Positions 14,670-24,283 are shown, numbered from the stretch's first letter. The stretch: DNA of 32,713 nucleotides from Legionella sp. (GCA_013697625.1 JACCWN010000123.1:1-32713), one strand, 5' to 3'. Notes: generated by a model not told the origin, from the sequence alone. A program made the numbers and translations.

Positions 14670-17600
14670 TTATACTTTCACAGGTTCTGCATGTGACTGT
14701 AAGGTAGTTTGAGTTAAATCCAGTAAATCTCTGATTGCCACAAAAAACATAATATAAGACAAGGAGGTACTGGATTTTAGTTCCGATAGTACACACCGCC
14801 ATCGATCTATCAAGGGACCATGTAATTGACCCCAATTCGCCATCAACTCTTGTAAATCAACATTTTTTCCATTGAAATTAATCAATCCATTTGTTAATTG
14901 TCTTTGCTGCCAATCCAAATCATCTCGCAATGCTTCTCGTGACAAAGCCTCCCAGTGGTTGTCTGCTGGATGAATAATCACTTGCGTTCTAGTCCAGGGT
15001 AAATCCAAAAATTCACCGAGTAAAAAATAAAGTTCAGCCACTTTAGCAATTTTCATTTTTCGTGTATGGGCTATTTCAACTATGTCTGCAGCTGCAAATA
15101 AACCCCGTGTCACGGTTAATTCATGCGCTAAATTAGGTGGGATACCTTGTTCAAGGCGTTCTTGATAATGCTCTTCATACTTAAGTTTATTTGCAGGACT
15201 AAAAATCGTAGGCATTGACTTTTTTAGCTCTGCAATGCCCAGTGAGTATAGTTCTATGGTTTGTGCAATGTTTAAATTCTTCCTTCGGTTTCTTATAAAC
15301 CAACGTGTAATCCGCCTAGCAAGGCGCACATATAGCATCATTAACTCAATTTGCTTTTGTGCCATAATGCTAGAACCTAAATTTTCTATTTGCTTCCAAA
15401 TTTCCTCTAAATTTAGCACAGAACGAGTGATGATGTAGGCACGGACAATGGCTGATATTGGTGCTCCTGTTTCATCATGCAAACGATATACATAAGTAAA
15501 GCCCATTTCATTGATGATTATATTTGATAATTTTGTAGCAATGATCTCCCTTTTTAAGGGATGGTTTTGCATGTTATTGCAATATCTTTCTTGTAAAGGT
15601 TTTGGAAAAGAATGTGTTAAGAATTGATTCATATAACTCTCTTCCGGCACATCAGAAGCCAGAATTTGTTCTTTCAAAAGCGTTTTTGAATAACATAATA
15701 ATACAGCTATGGCTGGCCTACCAAGCCCCTTACCCATCAATTTTCTTTCCATTAAGGCTTTATGATCTGGTAAGAATTCAAGTTTTCTATCTAATTTTCC
15801 TGTCTTTTCAAGCTCATTTATATAACGACTTTGTAGTTCAACAGAACGCAAGGCCTGAGCATCAGTCAAACTTATAGCTAAGGATTGCTGATAATTATCT
15901 CTAATGACCAAACTTGCAACTTCATGAGTCATATCGCTTAGAAGCTCATTTCTTTGTTTAAATGTTAGATCACCTGCAGTGACTATTTCATTGAGTAAAA
16001 TTTTAATATTGACTTCTTTATCAGAGCAATTCACCCCACCTGAATTATCAATAAAATCAGTGTAAACCATACCATCATTTAAAGTATATTCAACACGAGC
16101 CAATTGTGTAAGTCCTAAATTACCACCCTCACCGACCACTCTGCATCGTAGTTGATTGGCATTTACGCGAGTAGCGTCATTGGTTCTATCTCCTACACTT
16201 GCATTAGATTCCGTACTCGCCTTTACATAAGTACCAACCCCTGCACTCCACAATAAATCCACTGGAGCCTTTAAGATAGCGCGAATCAATTCATTGGGCT
16301 CAATTTCAGTTTGCTCTATGCTTAAGCATCTTTGCATTTCTTTTGTGACTTTGATCGATTTGGCATTTCTAAAAAATACACCTCCACCTTTTGAAATCAG
16401 TGTTTTATCATAATCAGTCCAATTAGAACGAGGCAATTTAAACAGCCTTTCTCTTTCCTTAAAACTTTGCCCAGCTTCTGGGTTAGGATCTACAAAAATA
16501 TGAATGTGATTGAAAGCCCCAATTAACTTGATGTGATTTGATAAAATCATACCATTTCCAAACACATCTCCTGACATATCACCAATACCAACCACAGTAA
16601 AATCATTGAGTTGAATGTCATAATTGAGTTCATAAAAATGACGTTTCACAGATTCCCAAGCGCCTTTAGCAGTGATACCCATTTTTTTATGGTCATAACC
16701 TGTACATCCACCAGAGGCAAATGCATCCCCTAACCAGAATTTATATTCTAAGGAAATGTCATTGGCGAGATCTGAGAAGGTTGCTGTGCCCTTATCTGCT
16801 GCAACGACTAAATATGGATCATCTTCGTCATAACAAACAACATGATCCGGTTTTACCAGGTCTCTGTTGATATAATTATCTGTGATATCCAATAGTCCAC
16901 GGATGAATAATTGATAACAAGCAATGCCTTCAGCCATGATATCTTCTCTGGTTCCATTGACCGGTAAGCGCTTAGGAATAAACCCCCCCTTCGCTCCGGT
17001 GGGAACAATCAATGCGTTTTTAACCTGTTGTGCTTTCATTAAACCTAAAATTTCTGTGCGAAAATCTTCTCGTCTATCTGACCACCGCAAACCACCTCTG
17101 GCAACTTTCCCACCCCGAAGATGGACACCTTCTACGCGGGGTGAATAAACAAAGATCTCATACATAGGATGTGGTTTTGGTAATCCAGGTATGAGTTTGC
17201 TGTTGAGCTTAATGGAAATAAAATCTTTATGTCTTCCATCTTCATTAATTTGATAAAAATTTGTTCGAAGGCTTGCAGAAATTGCTTGAATGTACTGTCT
17301 GATGATTTTATCTTCATCTATATTAGAGACATTATCTAAATCCGATAATATCTCAGAGACCAAGGTATGATATCGTTCATCTTTGTTGAATGGTTCAAAG
17401 GGATTAAAGCGTATTTCGAATAATTTTACTAACTTTTTAGTAATTTGAATATTATTGTTTAGGGTGGATTCCATATAAAATTGACTGAAAATAAAACCAA
17501 TTTGTCTAAAATATTTTGCATAAGCTCGTAAAACAGCTACTTCCCGCCAATTAAGACCTGCAGCTAAGACCAATTGATTAAAGCTATCGTTTTCTGCTTC

Positions 17601-19544
17601 CCCAAACCATAATTTGGTAAAGGCGGTTTGAAACAATTCTTTTATTTGTTCTAAATTGAAATCACCTGCCTCGGTATAATGCATTGTAAATTCATTAATC
17701 CAGGTGGATCTACCCCCTTGTTGCTCTATAAGATAGGGCCGTTCACTTATAGCTCTTAATCCTAAATTTTCGAGGATTGGTAAGACATCAGATAAGGGTA
17801 TCGTTGCACCATGCTGATATATTTTTAATCTAAAATTATTTGGTCCCTCGTGTAAGGGTCTATAAAAATTTATGCCTAATGGGTTTTCGCTGGTCAACAT
17901 CTCCATATGTTTGATGTCAAATACAGCAGATCTAGGTGAAAAATTGTCACAATAAGCACCAGGAAAAGCATTTTTATAGTGAGAAAATAGGCTGTTTGCC
18001 TCTTCCTCTCCATAAGCTTCAAGTAAATTTAAATGCAGATCATCATACCAAGAGCGTGCAGCTTCTATTATTTTTTGTTCAATTTCTTTTAAATCGAATT
18101 TTGGACAATCTTCGGAACTTAATTTAATATTAAAGTGAATACGAGCTAAAACTGTATCTGAAAAATGGGTTGAGAAAGTAATTTCATCCGTATGAAAACT
18201 TTCCGATAAAATGCGATGCATCACTTGCCTAAGCTCGGTATCAACCCTATCTTTTGGTACATATATCAAACAAGATATGAACCGCCTGTAAACATCCAAC
18301 CGGGTAAACATGCGAATTCGTTCTCTGTCTTGCATGTAATAAATACCCATGGCTATTTCTAAGAGTTCATCTTCGGAGCCCTGAATTAGATCATCACGGG
18401 GTAAAGTTTCAAGAATATTCAACAATACTTTGCCAGCATGACTTCGAGGGTCCAGACCAGATTTTTCCATTACTACAGCAACTTTATGACGCAAAAAAGG
18501 AATATGACGAGGATTGGTATGATAAGCTGCTGCGGTATACAGGCCTATAATCCTACGTTCACCAACCACTTCACCTTTTTTGTTGAAGCATTTAATACCT
18601 ATATAATCGGTGTAGGCATCTCTATGAACACTGGCAAGGGTACTGGTTTTTACCATGACTAAAATTTTTGGGGACAGTGTAAACTCTCGTACCTCAGAAG
18701 ACATTGCAGAAATGTTAATAACATTGGATTTATTGAAATCTTCACGCAAAACCCCCAAGCCAGTATTTGGTATGGCTTTTAGGATCATTTCTTTGTTTTC
18801 TTTGACTAATTCATAGTCACGCACGCCTAGGAAAGTAAAATGATGATTCTCCAACCAATTTAGAAAAGCTTTGGTTTCGTGAATTTCTTCAGCATTAATG
18901 ATGTCTGGGATAGTATCTAACTCGATGATGGCTTCTTTTACTTTAGCACGCATCTTATCCCAATCCTCGTAAACCACTCGATTATCTTCAAGGGCTTTTA
19001 CGATGTTGTTTTGCAATTCATTTAAAATAAGAGGATCGGTTTGTCTATCAATTTGCATAAAAATAGGAGCTTCATGTAAAATATTTTTAGCTTTAGAGAT
19101 GGCTTTACGTTGTAATATCTTACATATTTTATTTTCACTGTCTCTTTGTACTCTAATCCCACCCATATGAACAATAAGGTGAGGTGCAATGCCCATTCTA
19201 TGGATCACAATACGCATGGTATCCACTAAAAAAGGCATGTCATCACAAATCAATTCCACCACGGTGTGTGTGGTTTGCCAGCTGTATTGTTCGAAGTCAG
19301 GATTATAAATTTTAATTTTGGTTTGATGAGGTGCCCGTTCAACAATTAAAGACCAAAAATTAACCACTGCACCATATAGATCCTCAATGTCCCATGCTTG
19401 AAGATCTTCTAAAGCAACTGTGCCATAGAATTGCCTTGCAAATTCTTGACAATACTTCATTTGTTTACCGGTCATGTGGGTATCTAATTTTTCTATAACT
19501 GCATCTATTAAACTTTCTTTACCTTCTTCAAACTTATAAGACAT
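14670..19544 (-). CDS. gdhB: NAD-specific glutamate dehydrogenase, 180-kDa class
   Basis: Converts L-glutamate to 2-oxoglutarate and ammonium with NAD+, feeding amino-acid carbon into the TCA cycle. At 1624 residues it is the large bacterial class. The N-terminal half (about 1-700) contains the ACT-like regulatory segments, for example TVVELICDDMPFLVDTMRIV. The catalytic core lies near residues 810-860, with GGLRWSDRREDFRTEILG and PTGAKGGF. The nucleotide-binding part near 985-1000 has GIGDMSGDVFGNGM, and a helical C-terminal region follows. The ATG has GGTGA five bases upstream. The gene fits a bacterium that lives largely on amino acids. A hairpin repeat sits just upstream (19590-19666). 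Confidence 0.95.
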   Translation of the reverse strand: MSYKFEEGKESLIDAVIEKLDTHMTGKQMKYCQEFARQFYGTVALEDLQAWDIEDLYGAVVNFWSLIVERAPHQTKIKIYNPDFEQYSWQTTHTVVELICDDMPFLVDTMRIVIHRMGIAPHLIVHMGGIRVQRDSENKICKILQRKAISKAKNILHEAPIFMQIDRQTDPLILNELQNNIVKALEDNRVVYEDWDKMRAKVKEAIIELDTIPDIINAEEIHETKAFLNWLENHHFTFLGVRDYELVKENKEMILKAIPNTGLGVLREDFNKSNVINISAMSSEVREFTLSPKILVMVKTSTLASVHRDAYTDYIGIKCFNKKGEVVGERRIIGLYTAAAYHTNPRHIPFLRHKVAVVMEKSGLDPRSHAGKVLLNILETLPRDDLIQGSEDELLEIAMGIYYMQDRERIRMFTRLDVYRRFISCLIYVPKDRVDTELRQVMHRILSESFHTDEITFSTHFSDTVLARIHFNIKLSSEDCPKFDLKEIEQKIIEAARSWYDDLHLNLLEAYGEEEANSLFSHYKNAFPGAYCDNFSPRSAVFDIKHMEMLTSENPLGINFYRPLHEGPNNFRLKIYQHGATIPLSDVLPILENLGLRAISERPYLIEQQGGRSTWINEFTMHYTEAGDFNLEQIKELFQTAFTKLWFGEAENDSFNQLVLAAGLNWREVAVLRAYAKYFRQIGFIFSQFYMESTLNNNIQITKKLVKLFEIRFNPFEPFNKDERYHTLVSEILSDLDNVSNIDEDKIIRQYIQAISASLRTNFYQINEDGRHKDFISIKLNSKLIPGLPKPHPMYEIFVYSPRVEGVHLRGGKVARGGLRWSDRREDFRTEILGLMKAQQVKNALIVPTGAKGGFIPKRLPVNGTREDIMAEGIACYQLFIRGLLDITDNYINRDLVKPDHVVCYDEDDPYLVVAADKGTATFSDLANDISLEYKFWLGDAFASGGCTGYDHKKMGITAKGAWESVKRHFYELNYDIQLNDFTVVGIGDMSGDVFGNGMILSNHIKLIGAFNHIHIFVDPNPEAGQSFKERERLFKLPRSNWTDYDKTLISKGGGVFFRNAKSIKVTKEMQRCLSIEQTEIEPNELIRAILKAPVDLLWSAGVGTYVKASTESNASVGDRTNDATRVNANQLRCRVVGEGGNLGLTQLARVEYTLNDGMVYTDFIDNSGGVNCSDKEVNIKILLNEIVTAGDLTFKQRNELLSDMTHEVASLVIRDNYQQSLAISLTDAQALRSVELQSRYINELEKTGKLDRKLEFLPDHKALMERKLMGKGLGRPAIAVLLCYSKTLLKEQILASDVPEESYMNQFLTHSFPKPLQERYCNNMQNHPLKREIIATKLSNIIINEMGFTYVYRLHDETGAPISAIVRAYIITRSVLNLEEIWKQIENLGSSIMAQKQIELMMLYVRLARRITRWFIRNRRKNLNIAQTIELYSLGIAELKKSMPTIFSPANKLKYEEHYQERLEQGIPPNLAHELTVTRGLFAAADIVEIAHTRKMKIAKVAELYFLLGEFLDLPWTRTQVIIHPADNHWEALSREALRDDLDWQQRQLTNGLINFNGKNVDLQELMANWGQLHGPLIDRWRCVLSELKSSTSLSYIMFFVAIRDLLDLTQTTLQSHAEPVKV

Positions 19545-19589
19545 TAGTTCACCGTTTTATTAAAAACTTATCAAATCATAATTGGAACA

Positions 19590-19666
19590 GGGAAAACGCA
19601 TCTAATTTTTTAAACATTAAAATAGGCTTTATTGCCTACTTACCCTGCTTTAATCACGGTATCCAC
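19590..19666. repeat. Dispersed hairpin repeat, copy 2
   Basis: Begins with GGGAAAACGCATCTAA (19590-19605), repeated exactly at 22613-22628. It continues to CTACTTACCCTGCTTTAATC and ACGGTATCCAC (19637-19666). The latter part matches the reverse complement of copy 3 (CTACTTACCGTGCTTTACGC and ATGGTATCCAC), so the inner part is inverted relative to the shared 16-base flank. The hairpin arms here have decayed. Confidence 0.55.
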
Positions 19667-20009
19667 TCACCTTGACTTCATTCGTCCATGTAGACGCATT
19701 GACATGTAATTGGAACAAAAATTTGCTTCATTTTGAAGACTATATTCATAGTGAAGACAGCACTGGAAAAATCAAAGTGTATTTTACCAAATAAGACAGC
19801 CTCTAGTAAGCACTTTAACCATATTTCGTATAAAAATACCCTGAGCATGCCCGCTCAAGTGTTGATAAAAAAGAGTGGCCTTGCCACAAATTAGGGTGGG
19901 TCTTGCAGTCACATTGCTTTATATATTATCAATGCAGGTTCAATCATCGGACTATTTCAGTTATTTAACATTCTCTCCTTGCTCTTTACTTTTGATTATT
20001 GGTACTATT

Positions 20010-20037
20010 TTTGAATTTACTAAAATTCCAATTCAAA
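20010..20037. promoter_or_regulatory. Inverted repeat upstream of pcs, possible operator
   Basis: TTTGAATT (20010-20017) and AATTCAAA (20030-20037) are perfect eight-base arms around a 12-base spacer, ending 30 bases before the pcs ATG. The spacing would suit a dimeric repressor or a weak mRNA hairpin. No regulator can be named. Confidence 0.25.
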
Positions 20038-20067
20038 GCATCAGTAATTTAATACTTAGGATAATTA

Positions 20068-20814
20068 ATGAACGAGAGAAAGCTATCTTACCACCCCATT
20101 AATTATATAGCGGCTTGGGCCGTACATATATTTACCGCGAGTGCCGCCTGTGTTGGGGTATTTACCTTAGTTAAAATTTATCAACATGATTATGTTTTTG
20201 CACTATGGCTTATGGCTGTCACTGTATTTATTGATGCCATTGATGGTAGTTTGGCAAGACTTGTTCGAGTGAAAAGTATCCTACCGAAACTAGATGGTAC
20301 TTTGCTAGACAATATTATGGATTACTTAAATTATGTCATAACACCTTGTTTCTTTTTACTGGCAAGGCCTGGCATGATACCTCCTGCACTTTCCATTCCA
20401 CTTATTTCTGCAATCACAGTCACCTCCGCTTACCAATTTTGTCAATCAGATGCTAAAACACCAGATCATTTTTTTAAAGGCTTTCCCTGTTACTGGAACA
20501 TTGCCGTGTTTTATATGTTCATTTTTAATACATCCATGGTTTTTAACGCCCTTATACTCTCTCTACTTTGTATACTAATTTTTGTTCCCATTAAATATGT
20601 TTATCCATCCAGACTTGATTATTTAACCGATTCAAAGCCTTTAAAAATTCTAATGCATTGTTGCTCAATACTCTATGGCATCAGCTCTGCTTATTTATTA
20701 TTAGATTATCCTCAAACCACAAATCCCTGGATCAGTTTGTCTCTAGGTTATGTGGTTATGTATTTATTTTTGAGCTTCTACAGGACTTACATTCCCTTAG
20801 TTAAGCAAATATAA
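20068..20814 (+). CDS. pcs: Phosphatidylcholine synthase (CDP-diacylglycerol-choline type)
   Basis: Condenses choline directly with CDP-diacylglycerol to make phosphatidylcholine in the inner membrane, a route confined to certain bacteria, many of them host-associated. The CDP-alcohol phosphotransferase motif is D59-G60-x2-A63-R64-x12-G77-x3-D81-x3-D85. The 12-residue spacing distinguishes Pcs enzymes from the usual 8-residue spacing of PgsA/PssA. The 248 residues include about eight hydrophobic segments. The ATG at 20068 follows AGGA. Because choline must come from outside, the enzyme makes sense for growth inside or next to eukaryotic cells. The gene appears to be monocistronic; the following gene has its own promoter. 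Confidence 0.92.
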   Translation: MNERKLSYHPINYIAAWAVHIFTASAACVGVFTLVKIYQHDYVFALWLMAVTVFIDAIDGSLARLVRVKSILPKLDGTLLDNIMDYLNYVITPCFFLLARPGMIPPALSIPLISAITVTSAYQFCQSDAKTPDHFFKGFPCYWNIAVFYMFIFNTSMVFNALILSLLCILIFVPIKYVYPSRLDYLTDSKPLKILMHCCSILYGISSAYLLLDYPQTTNPWISLSLGYVVMYLFLSFYRTYIPLVKQI

Positions 20815-20838
20815 TACAGAAGGATGTTAAAATATTCA

Positions 20839-20866
20839 TTGACTTTTCCTGTAAAAAAATTATACT
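20839..20866 (+). promoter_or_regulatory. Sigma-70-type promoter of the EnhB-like gene
   Basis: TTGACT (20839-20844), a 16-base spacer and TATACT (20861-20866). Each box has one mismatch to consensus. Transcription from about 20873 would leave a leader of nearly 90 bases before the ATG at 20960, which has GAGGA close upstream. Confidence 0.6.
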
Positions 20867-20959
20867 TTGCTTAGCTTTATAGTTTTTATTTGTTCTAAGG
20901 ATAGACTTTAGTAATTTTATGATTAAAATAGGCGCTAAAATCTAATCCTTGAGGATAAT

Positions 20960-21439
20960 ATGTCGTTTTCTACTTTCAACAAATCTTTATTATTGATTAT
21001 ACTTTTTATTAGCTCATTCTGCGCTGAAGCCTTTCCACGTGGGTGTGAAGTTCGTGGATTTAATTACAGCCAAAATTTCTTAGAGCTCAACGAAGCAGCC
21101 TCTCAATCTTTTTATTTGATTCAGAATCGATCAGATGTCAAAATCGAGCTAGAACGCAATGAAACCAGCAATGCGTTTATGAACCCCCCTTTGCATGTTG
21201 CCATGGATCCAATGAACTGGAGTGCTTTTGCTTCTGATGAAAAAGTTATTTTTAAATGTTATCAACATATTACAGAAGGCACCTCCCCTGTAGACTGCCG
21301 AGAAGTTCTAGATGTTTGTCAATACCCGCGTGCTCGTTTCGCCTTAAGTAACATGGGAAACTATTGGATAGCTTCTAATCAAACACAACAAAATATAATT
21401 AATGATGCCATTAAAAAAGGTATCTATTTAAAATGGTGA
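20960..21439 (+). CDS. Exported protein resembling enhanced-entry protein EnhB
   Basis: A 159-residue exported protein. Residues 1 to about 24 form a signal peptide with a long hydrophobic core, cleaved near CAEA. The mature domain has four or more cysteines (GCEVRGF, FKCYQH, DCREVLDVCQYP), suggesting disulfides, and ends with ARFALSNMGNYWIASN and KGIYLKW. This pattern agrees with my recollection of the Legionella EnhB family, whose operon was found by its effect on entry into host cells; I could not run a comparison. It has its own promoter and is followed three bases after its stop by a membrane protein gene. An alternative is an unrelated periplasmic protein of unknown role. Confidence 0.6.
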   Translation: MSFSTFNKSLLLIILFISSFCAEAFPRGCEVRGFNYSQNFLELNEAASQSFYLIQNRSDVKIELERNETSNAFMNPPLHVAMDPMNWSAFASDEKVIFKCYQHITEGTSPVDCREVLDVCQYPRARFALSNMGNYWIASNQTQQNIINDAIKKGIYLKW

Positions 21440-21442
21440 TAA

Positions 21443-21955
21443 GTGACTGCTTTCGATTATTATGATAAGTATTTAGCTCTAGGTATCTTAGGTGCAATTT
21501 TAACAGTGTATGGTAATCTCTTTCAGAATTCACCTGATTTTTATTATATTATTGGTTCTTTAGCCTTAATGATTACAGCTATTTATTATGAGTTGTTATA
21601 TTTTATAGCCTTGGAACTCATAATAGCTGCTGGGCATACTTCTATTTTAATTGGATTTGGAGAATATACACAAATCGCCTTACCTTTATTTTTATGTTTT
21701 CAACTTTTTATCTTTTATATCATGATAGGTAAAGAAAGTAGTATTTTTTTAATGATTGGTCTTCTGGGCATTGTCCTGATTTCATTAGGGTTTTCCTATC
21801 ATAACCAATGGATATTTTTTATAGGCAGCCTATGTATTGCTGGATATTCCTATTATAATGGATTAAAGAAACGATACCCTTCATACCTTTGGGCGATATT
21901 AAATGCCATATTTGCTTTTTCCGCCCTCGGTAAAATAATCCTGTTAGGCGCCTAA
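21443..21955 (+). CDS. Small polytopic membrane protein
   Basis: A 170-residue, very hydrophobic protein with about six closely spaced transmembrane segments and short loops, for example LALGILGAILTVYGNL and FFIGSLCIAGYSYYNGLKKR. No domain is recognised. The start is a GTG at 21443, three bases after the upstream stop, with GGTGA overlapping the end of the EnhB-like gene, so translation is probably coupled. A role alongside the exported protein is inferred only from this coupling. Confidence 0.75.
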   Translation: MTAFDYYDKYLALGILGAILTVYGNLFQNSPDFYYIIGSLALMITAIYYELLYFIALELIIAAGHTSILIGFGEYTQIALPLFLCFQLFIFYIMIGKESSIFLMIGLLGIVLISLGFSYHNQWIFFIGSLCIAGYSYYNGLKKRYPSYLWAILNAIFAFSALGKIILLGA

Positions 21956-21963
21956 TGACAAAC

Positions 21964-21991
21964 TTGAGCGTTTAAACCTTACAGTTATATT
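21964..21991 (+). promoter_or_regulatory. Candidate sigma-70 promoter of the thioredoxin-fold gene
   Basis: TTGAGC (21964-21969), a 16-base spacer and TATATT (21986-21991). The predicted start of transcription, near 21998, leaves a very short leader before the ATG at 22010. Confidence 0.45.
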
Positions 21992-22009
21992 AATTAAAAT
22001 GGACTTATT

Positions 22010-22564
22010 ATGAGTAAAACTGAATCTAAAATGGTTAAACTAGGAACTTTAGCACCTAACTTTAAATTAGTAGATGTGAAGACCGGACAACTCATCCAAT
22101 TAGATGATAAAAAAACCCCCATAGCCACTGTCTTATTTTTTATATGTAACCATTGCCCCTTTGTGAAGCACATTATGCCCAAATTAATTGAGGTAGCCAG
22201 AAAATATCTCACCAAAGACATACGTTTTATTGCAATCAATTCTAATGATGTTATTCGTTACCCTGATGATTCCCCTGAAAATATGCGTCTTGCGGCCTTA
22301 AATCAGAACTATCCATTTCCCTATATTTACGATGAAACACAAGAAGTTGCTAAGGCTTATGACGCAGCTTGCACACCAGATTTTTTTATTGTTGATAAAC
22401 AATTAGCTTTGGTTTACAGAGGACAGTTTGATGATTCTAGACCTGGCAATCAAATTGAAGTCACGGGTGACTTTTTGAGCCAAGCACTTGATTGCCTTTT
22501 AGAAGATAAATCAATTACTGTGAAGCAAAAGCCAAGTATGGGTTGTAATATCAAATGGAAGTAA
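22010..22564 (+). CDS. Thioredoxin-fold protein of the AhpC/TSA-like CNHCP family
   Basis: A 184-residue cytoplasmic thioredoxin-fold protein. The redox pair is C46-N-H-C49 in FFICNHCPFVKH, preceded by the peroxiredoxin-like GTLAPNFKLVDVKTG. The cis-proline loop is ACTPDFFIVDK and is followed by LVYRGQFDDSRPGN. The C-terminus ends in a conserved GCNIKWK with one more cysteine. This family is widespread and often annotated as thioredoxin family or peroxiredoxin-like protein; the substrate is unknown. There is no signal peptide, so a cytoplasmic location is likely. It stands alone, with a repeat after its stop. Confidence 0.88.
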   Translation: MSKTESKMVKLGTLAPNFKLVDVKTGQLIQLDDKKTPIATVLFFICNHCPFVKHIMPKLIEVARKYLTKDIRFIAINSNDVIRYPDDSPENMRLAALNQNYPFPYIYDETQEVAKAYDAACTPDFFIVDKQLALVYRGQFDDSRPGNQIEVTGDFLSQALDCLLEDKSITVKQKPSMGCNIKWK

Positions 22565-22612
22565 CCTTACAAGCCATAGACAGAGTTATGGGCTCTTAGA
22601 CAGCACCATAAA

Positions 22613-22735
22613 GGGAAAACGCATCTAAACTAAATTATGAAGTTAAATGCCCTGGTGCGCTTTTTGTGAGCTACGCCTGCAATTATCTATCTATGCGAAA
22701 TCGTGGATACCATGCGTAAAGCACGGTAAGTAGCG
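22613..22735. repeat. Dispersed hairpin repeat, copy 3
   Basis: Starts with GGGAAAACGCATCTAA (22613-22628), identical to 19590-19605. It ends with the hairpin TACCATGC-GTAAA-GCACGGTA (22708-22728, one G-T type mismatch) inside GTGGATACC...GGTAAGTAGCGC. The reverse complement matches copy 1 at 9960-10008. It lies between two convergent genes. Confidence 0.6.
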
Positions 22736-22793
22736 CAAATGTGAAGTATTATATTTTTCAGTACCTAATTATTGATTTTCCAAACTTCTAATT

Positions 22794-23690
22794 TTATTTA
22801 TTTTTAAATGAGGACTGTTGGTGTGGGACTGCATCAACTTTCAATGCTTTTCGTTTGGGTGTTATCACTTCATTTTTTTCAATTGCAATAACTTTAGTTA
22901 TAAGTGCACCTATAAAAAAGATCTGCGCAGAAAAATAAACCCATACCATAAAAATTATTAAAGAACCTGCCGCTCCGAATGCTGAAGCAATCTGTACTCT
23001 GCTTAAATAAATCCCAAGAAGAAATTTACCAACTTGAAATAAACTGGTAGTGATGAGTGCTCCCATCCATATGTCTGGCCAAGGAATTTTAACATCTGGT
23101 AATATTTTAAATATCATAGAAAATAATAAAAAAGCGATAAAAAAGGATATGCAATGGACATATAATATTTCCATCGGTCCTATATTCAAATAATGGTTTA
23201 CATAAATACTCATTGCAGTTATTGTGATACTCAACACCAAAGAGAGCAGCAATAAAATAGCTACCCCTAATACCATCAAAAAAGAAATCAATCGTTGCTT
23301 TAAAAATGTCAAAAAACCTTTTTGCGGATTGATTACGCCCCAAATTTGATTTAAGCCACTTTGCATTTCTGAGAAAACAGCGGATGATCCAATGATTACT
23401 AATACCCAGCCTATCACTTGAGTTAAGATACCAGTATTTGGTCTATCAATTCTATCTAGCATTGAAGTTATTTGTGAAGAAATATCTGTATTAACCAAGG
23501 CTGTAATTTGATTTAATACCTCACTGCGGGCTAGGTCTTTGCTAAAAAAAAATCCAGCCAAGTCTATACTGATTAATACAATGGGTGCGAGGGAGAACAG
23601 CGTATAGTAGGCAAGAGCAGCTGATAAAGTGGAAATTTTATCAGTGCTCCAAGACGTGGCTAGATGTTTAAGGAACAGTCCAAGCTTCAT
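22794..23690 (-). CDS. YihY/BrkB family inner-membrane protein
   Basis: A 298-residue membrane protein with about six transmembrane helices. The family landmarks are the N-terminal STLSAALAYYTLFSLAPIVL and GSSAVFSEMQSGLNQIWGV, and the later GALITTSLFQVGKFLLGIYL and ASAFGAAGSLIIFMVWVYFS. These proteins were once called ribonuclease BN by mistake; they are membrane proteins of uncertain transport function. The ATG at 23690 has AAGGAT close upstream. The gene is downstream of the rplI operon with a gap of 117 bases, so it may be separate. Confidence 0.92.
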   Translation of the reverse strand: MKLGLFLKHLATSWSTDKISTLSAALAYYTLFSLAPIVLISIDLAGFFFSKDLARSEVLNQITALVNTDISSQITSMLDRIDRPNTGILTQVIGWVLVIIGSSAVFSEMQSGLNQIWGVINPQKGFLTFLKQRLISFLMVLGVAILLLLSLVLSITITAMSIYVNHYLNIGPMEILYVHCISFFIAFLLFSMIFKILPDVKIPWPDIWMGALITTSLFQVGKFLLGIYLSRVQIASAFGAAGSLIIFMVWVYFSAQIFFIGALITKVIAIEKNEVITPKRKALKVDAVPHQQSSFKNK

Positions 23691-23807
23691 TTTAATCCTT
23701 TAATATCCCTATAAGCTCAAAATAACCTTCCTTTTGACTTAGTGGTCAAAGAGGAGTAGTCACATTTTCCAGCCCTTACAATGGATAAGGAAAATCAACC
23801 AGGCTTA

Positions 23808-24266
23808 TTATTTATGTGCTTTAGCGGCAACTATTTCAATTTGCAGCCTTGCAATGACATCTGTGTGAACATGTACTTCTACTGAATATTGTCCAATTGA
23901 ATGAAAAGAGCCTTCTGGCATAACTATTTCACGCTTAGAAACTTCAATTTTACGCTCTTGTAGGGCATCTCTTATTTCATTAACACCAACTGAACCATAT
24001 AATTTACCTTCATCACTTGCCATAGCACTGATAACCAAAGTAACATCGTTTAATTTCGCTGCACGTTGCTCTGCTACTGCTAATTCTTTTAAAGCTTTTT
24101 TCTCAAGTTCTTCACGTCTTTGTTCAAATGATTCAAGACTCTTGGCCGTGGCAAACACTGCTTTTTTTTCAGGTATCAAGTAATTTCGAGCATAACCCGA
24201 TTTAACTTCAATTTTATCGCCCAAGTTACCTAAATTACGTACTTTTTCTAATAAGATCACTTCCAT
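23808..24266 (-). CDS. rplI: 50S ribosomal protein L9
   Basis: Binds 23S rRNA at the base of the L1 stalk. The N-terminal rRNA-binding domain is [20 protein letters not shown] with [15 protein letters not shown] long connecting helix (about 45-75) leads to the C-terminal domain with [12 protein letters not shown]. The length of 152 residues is normal. It is the last gene of the rpsF-rpsR-DUF2232-rplI operon, 17 bases after the DUF2232 stop. Confidence 0.98.
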   Translation of the reverse strand: MEVILLEKVRNLGNLGDKIEVKSGYARNYLIPEKKAVFATAKSLESFEQRREELEKKALKELAVAEQRAAKLNDVTLVISAMASDEGKLYGSVGVNEIRDALQERKIEVSKREIVMPEGSFHSIGQYSVEVHVHTDVIARLQIEIVAAKAHK

Positions 24267-24283
24267 CTTAATACCCCTTATGT

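Larger units (their letters stand above)
19545..20067. other. Divergent intergenic region between glutamate dehydrogenase and pcs genes
   Basis: About 520 bases without a convincing gene. It contains a hairpin repeat at 19590-19666 and a perfect inverted repeat TTTGAATT-N12-AATTCAAA (20010-20037), 30 bases before the pcs start. A 75-codon frame at 19875-20102 overlaps pcs and looks like chance. The promoters of both neighbours must lie here, but I see no clear -35/-10 pair. Confidence 0.5.

Noticed and set aside
19875..20102. 75-codon frame before pcs
   Set aside because: It overlaps the pcs start out of frame, has no domain, and covers the probable promoter region.
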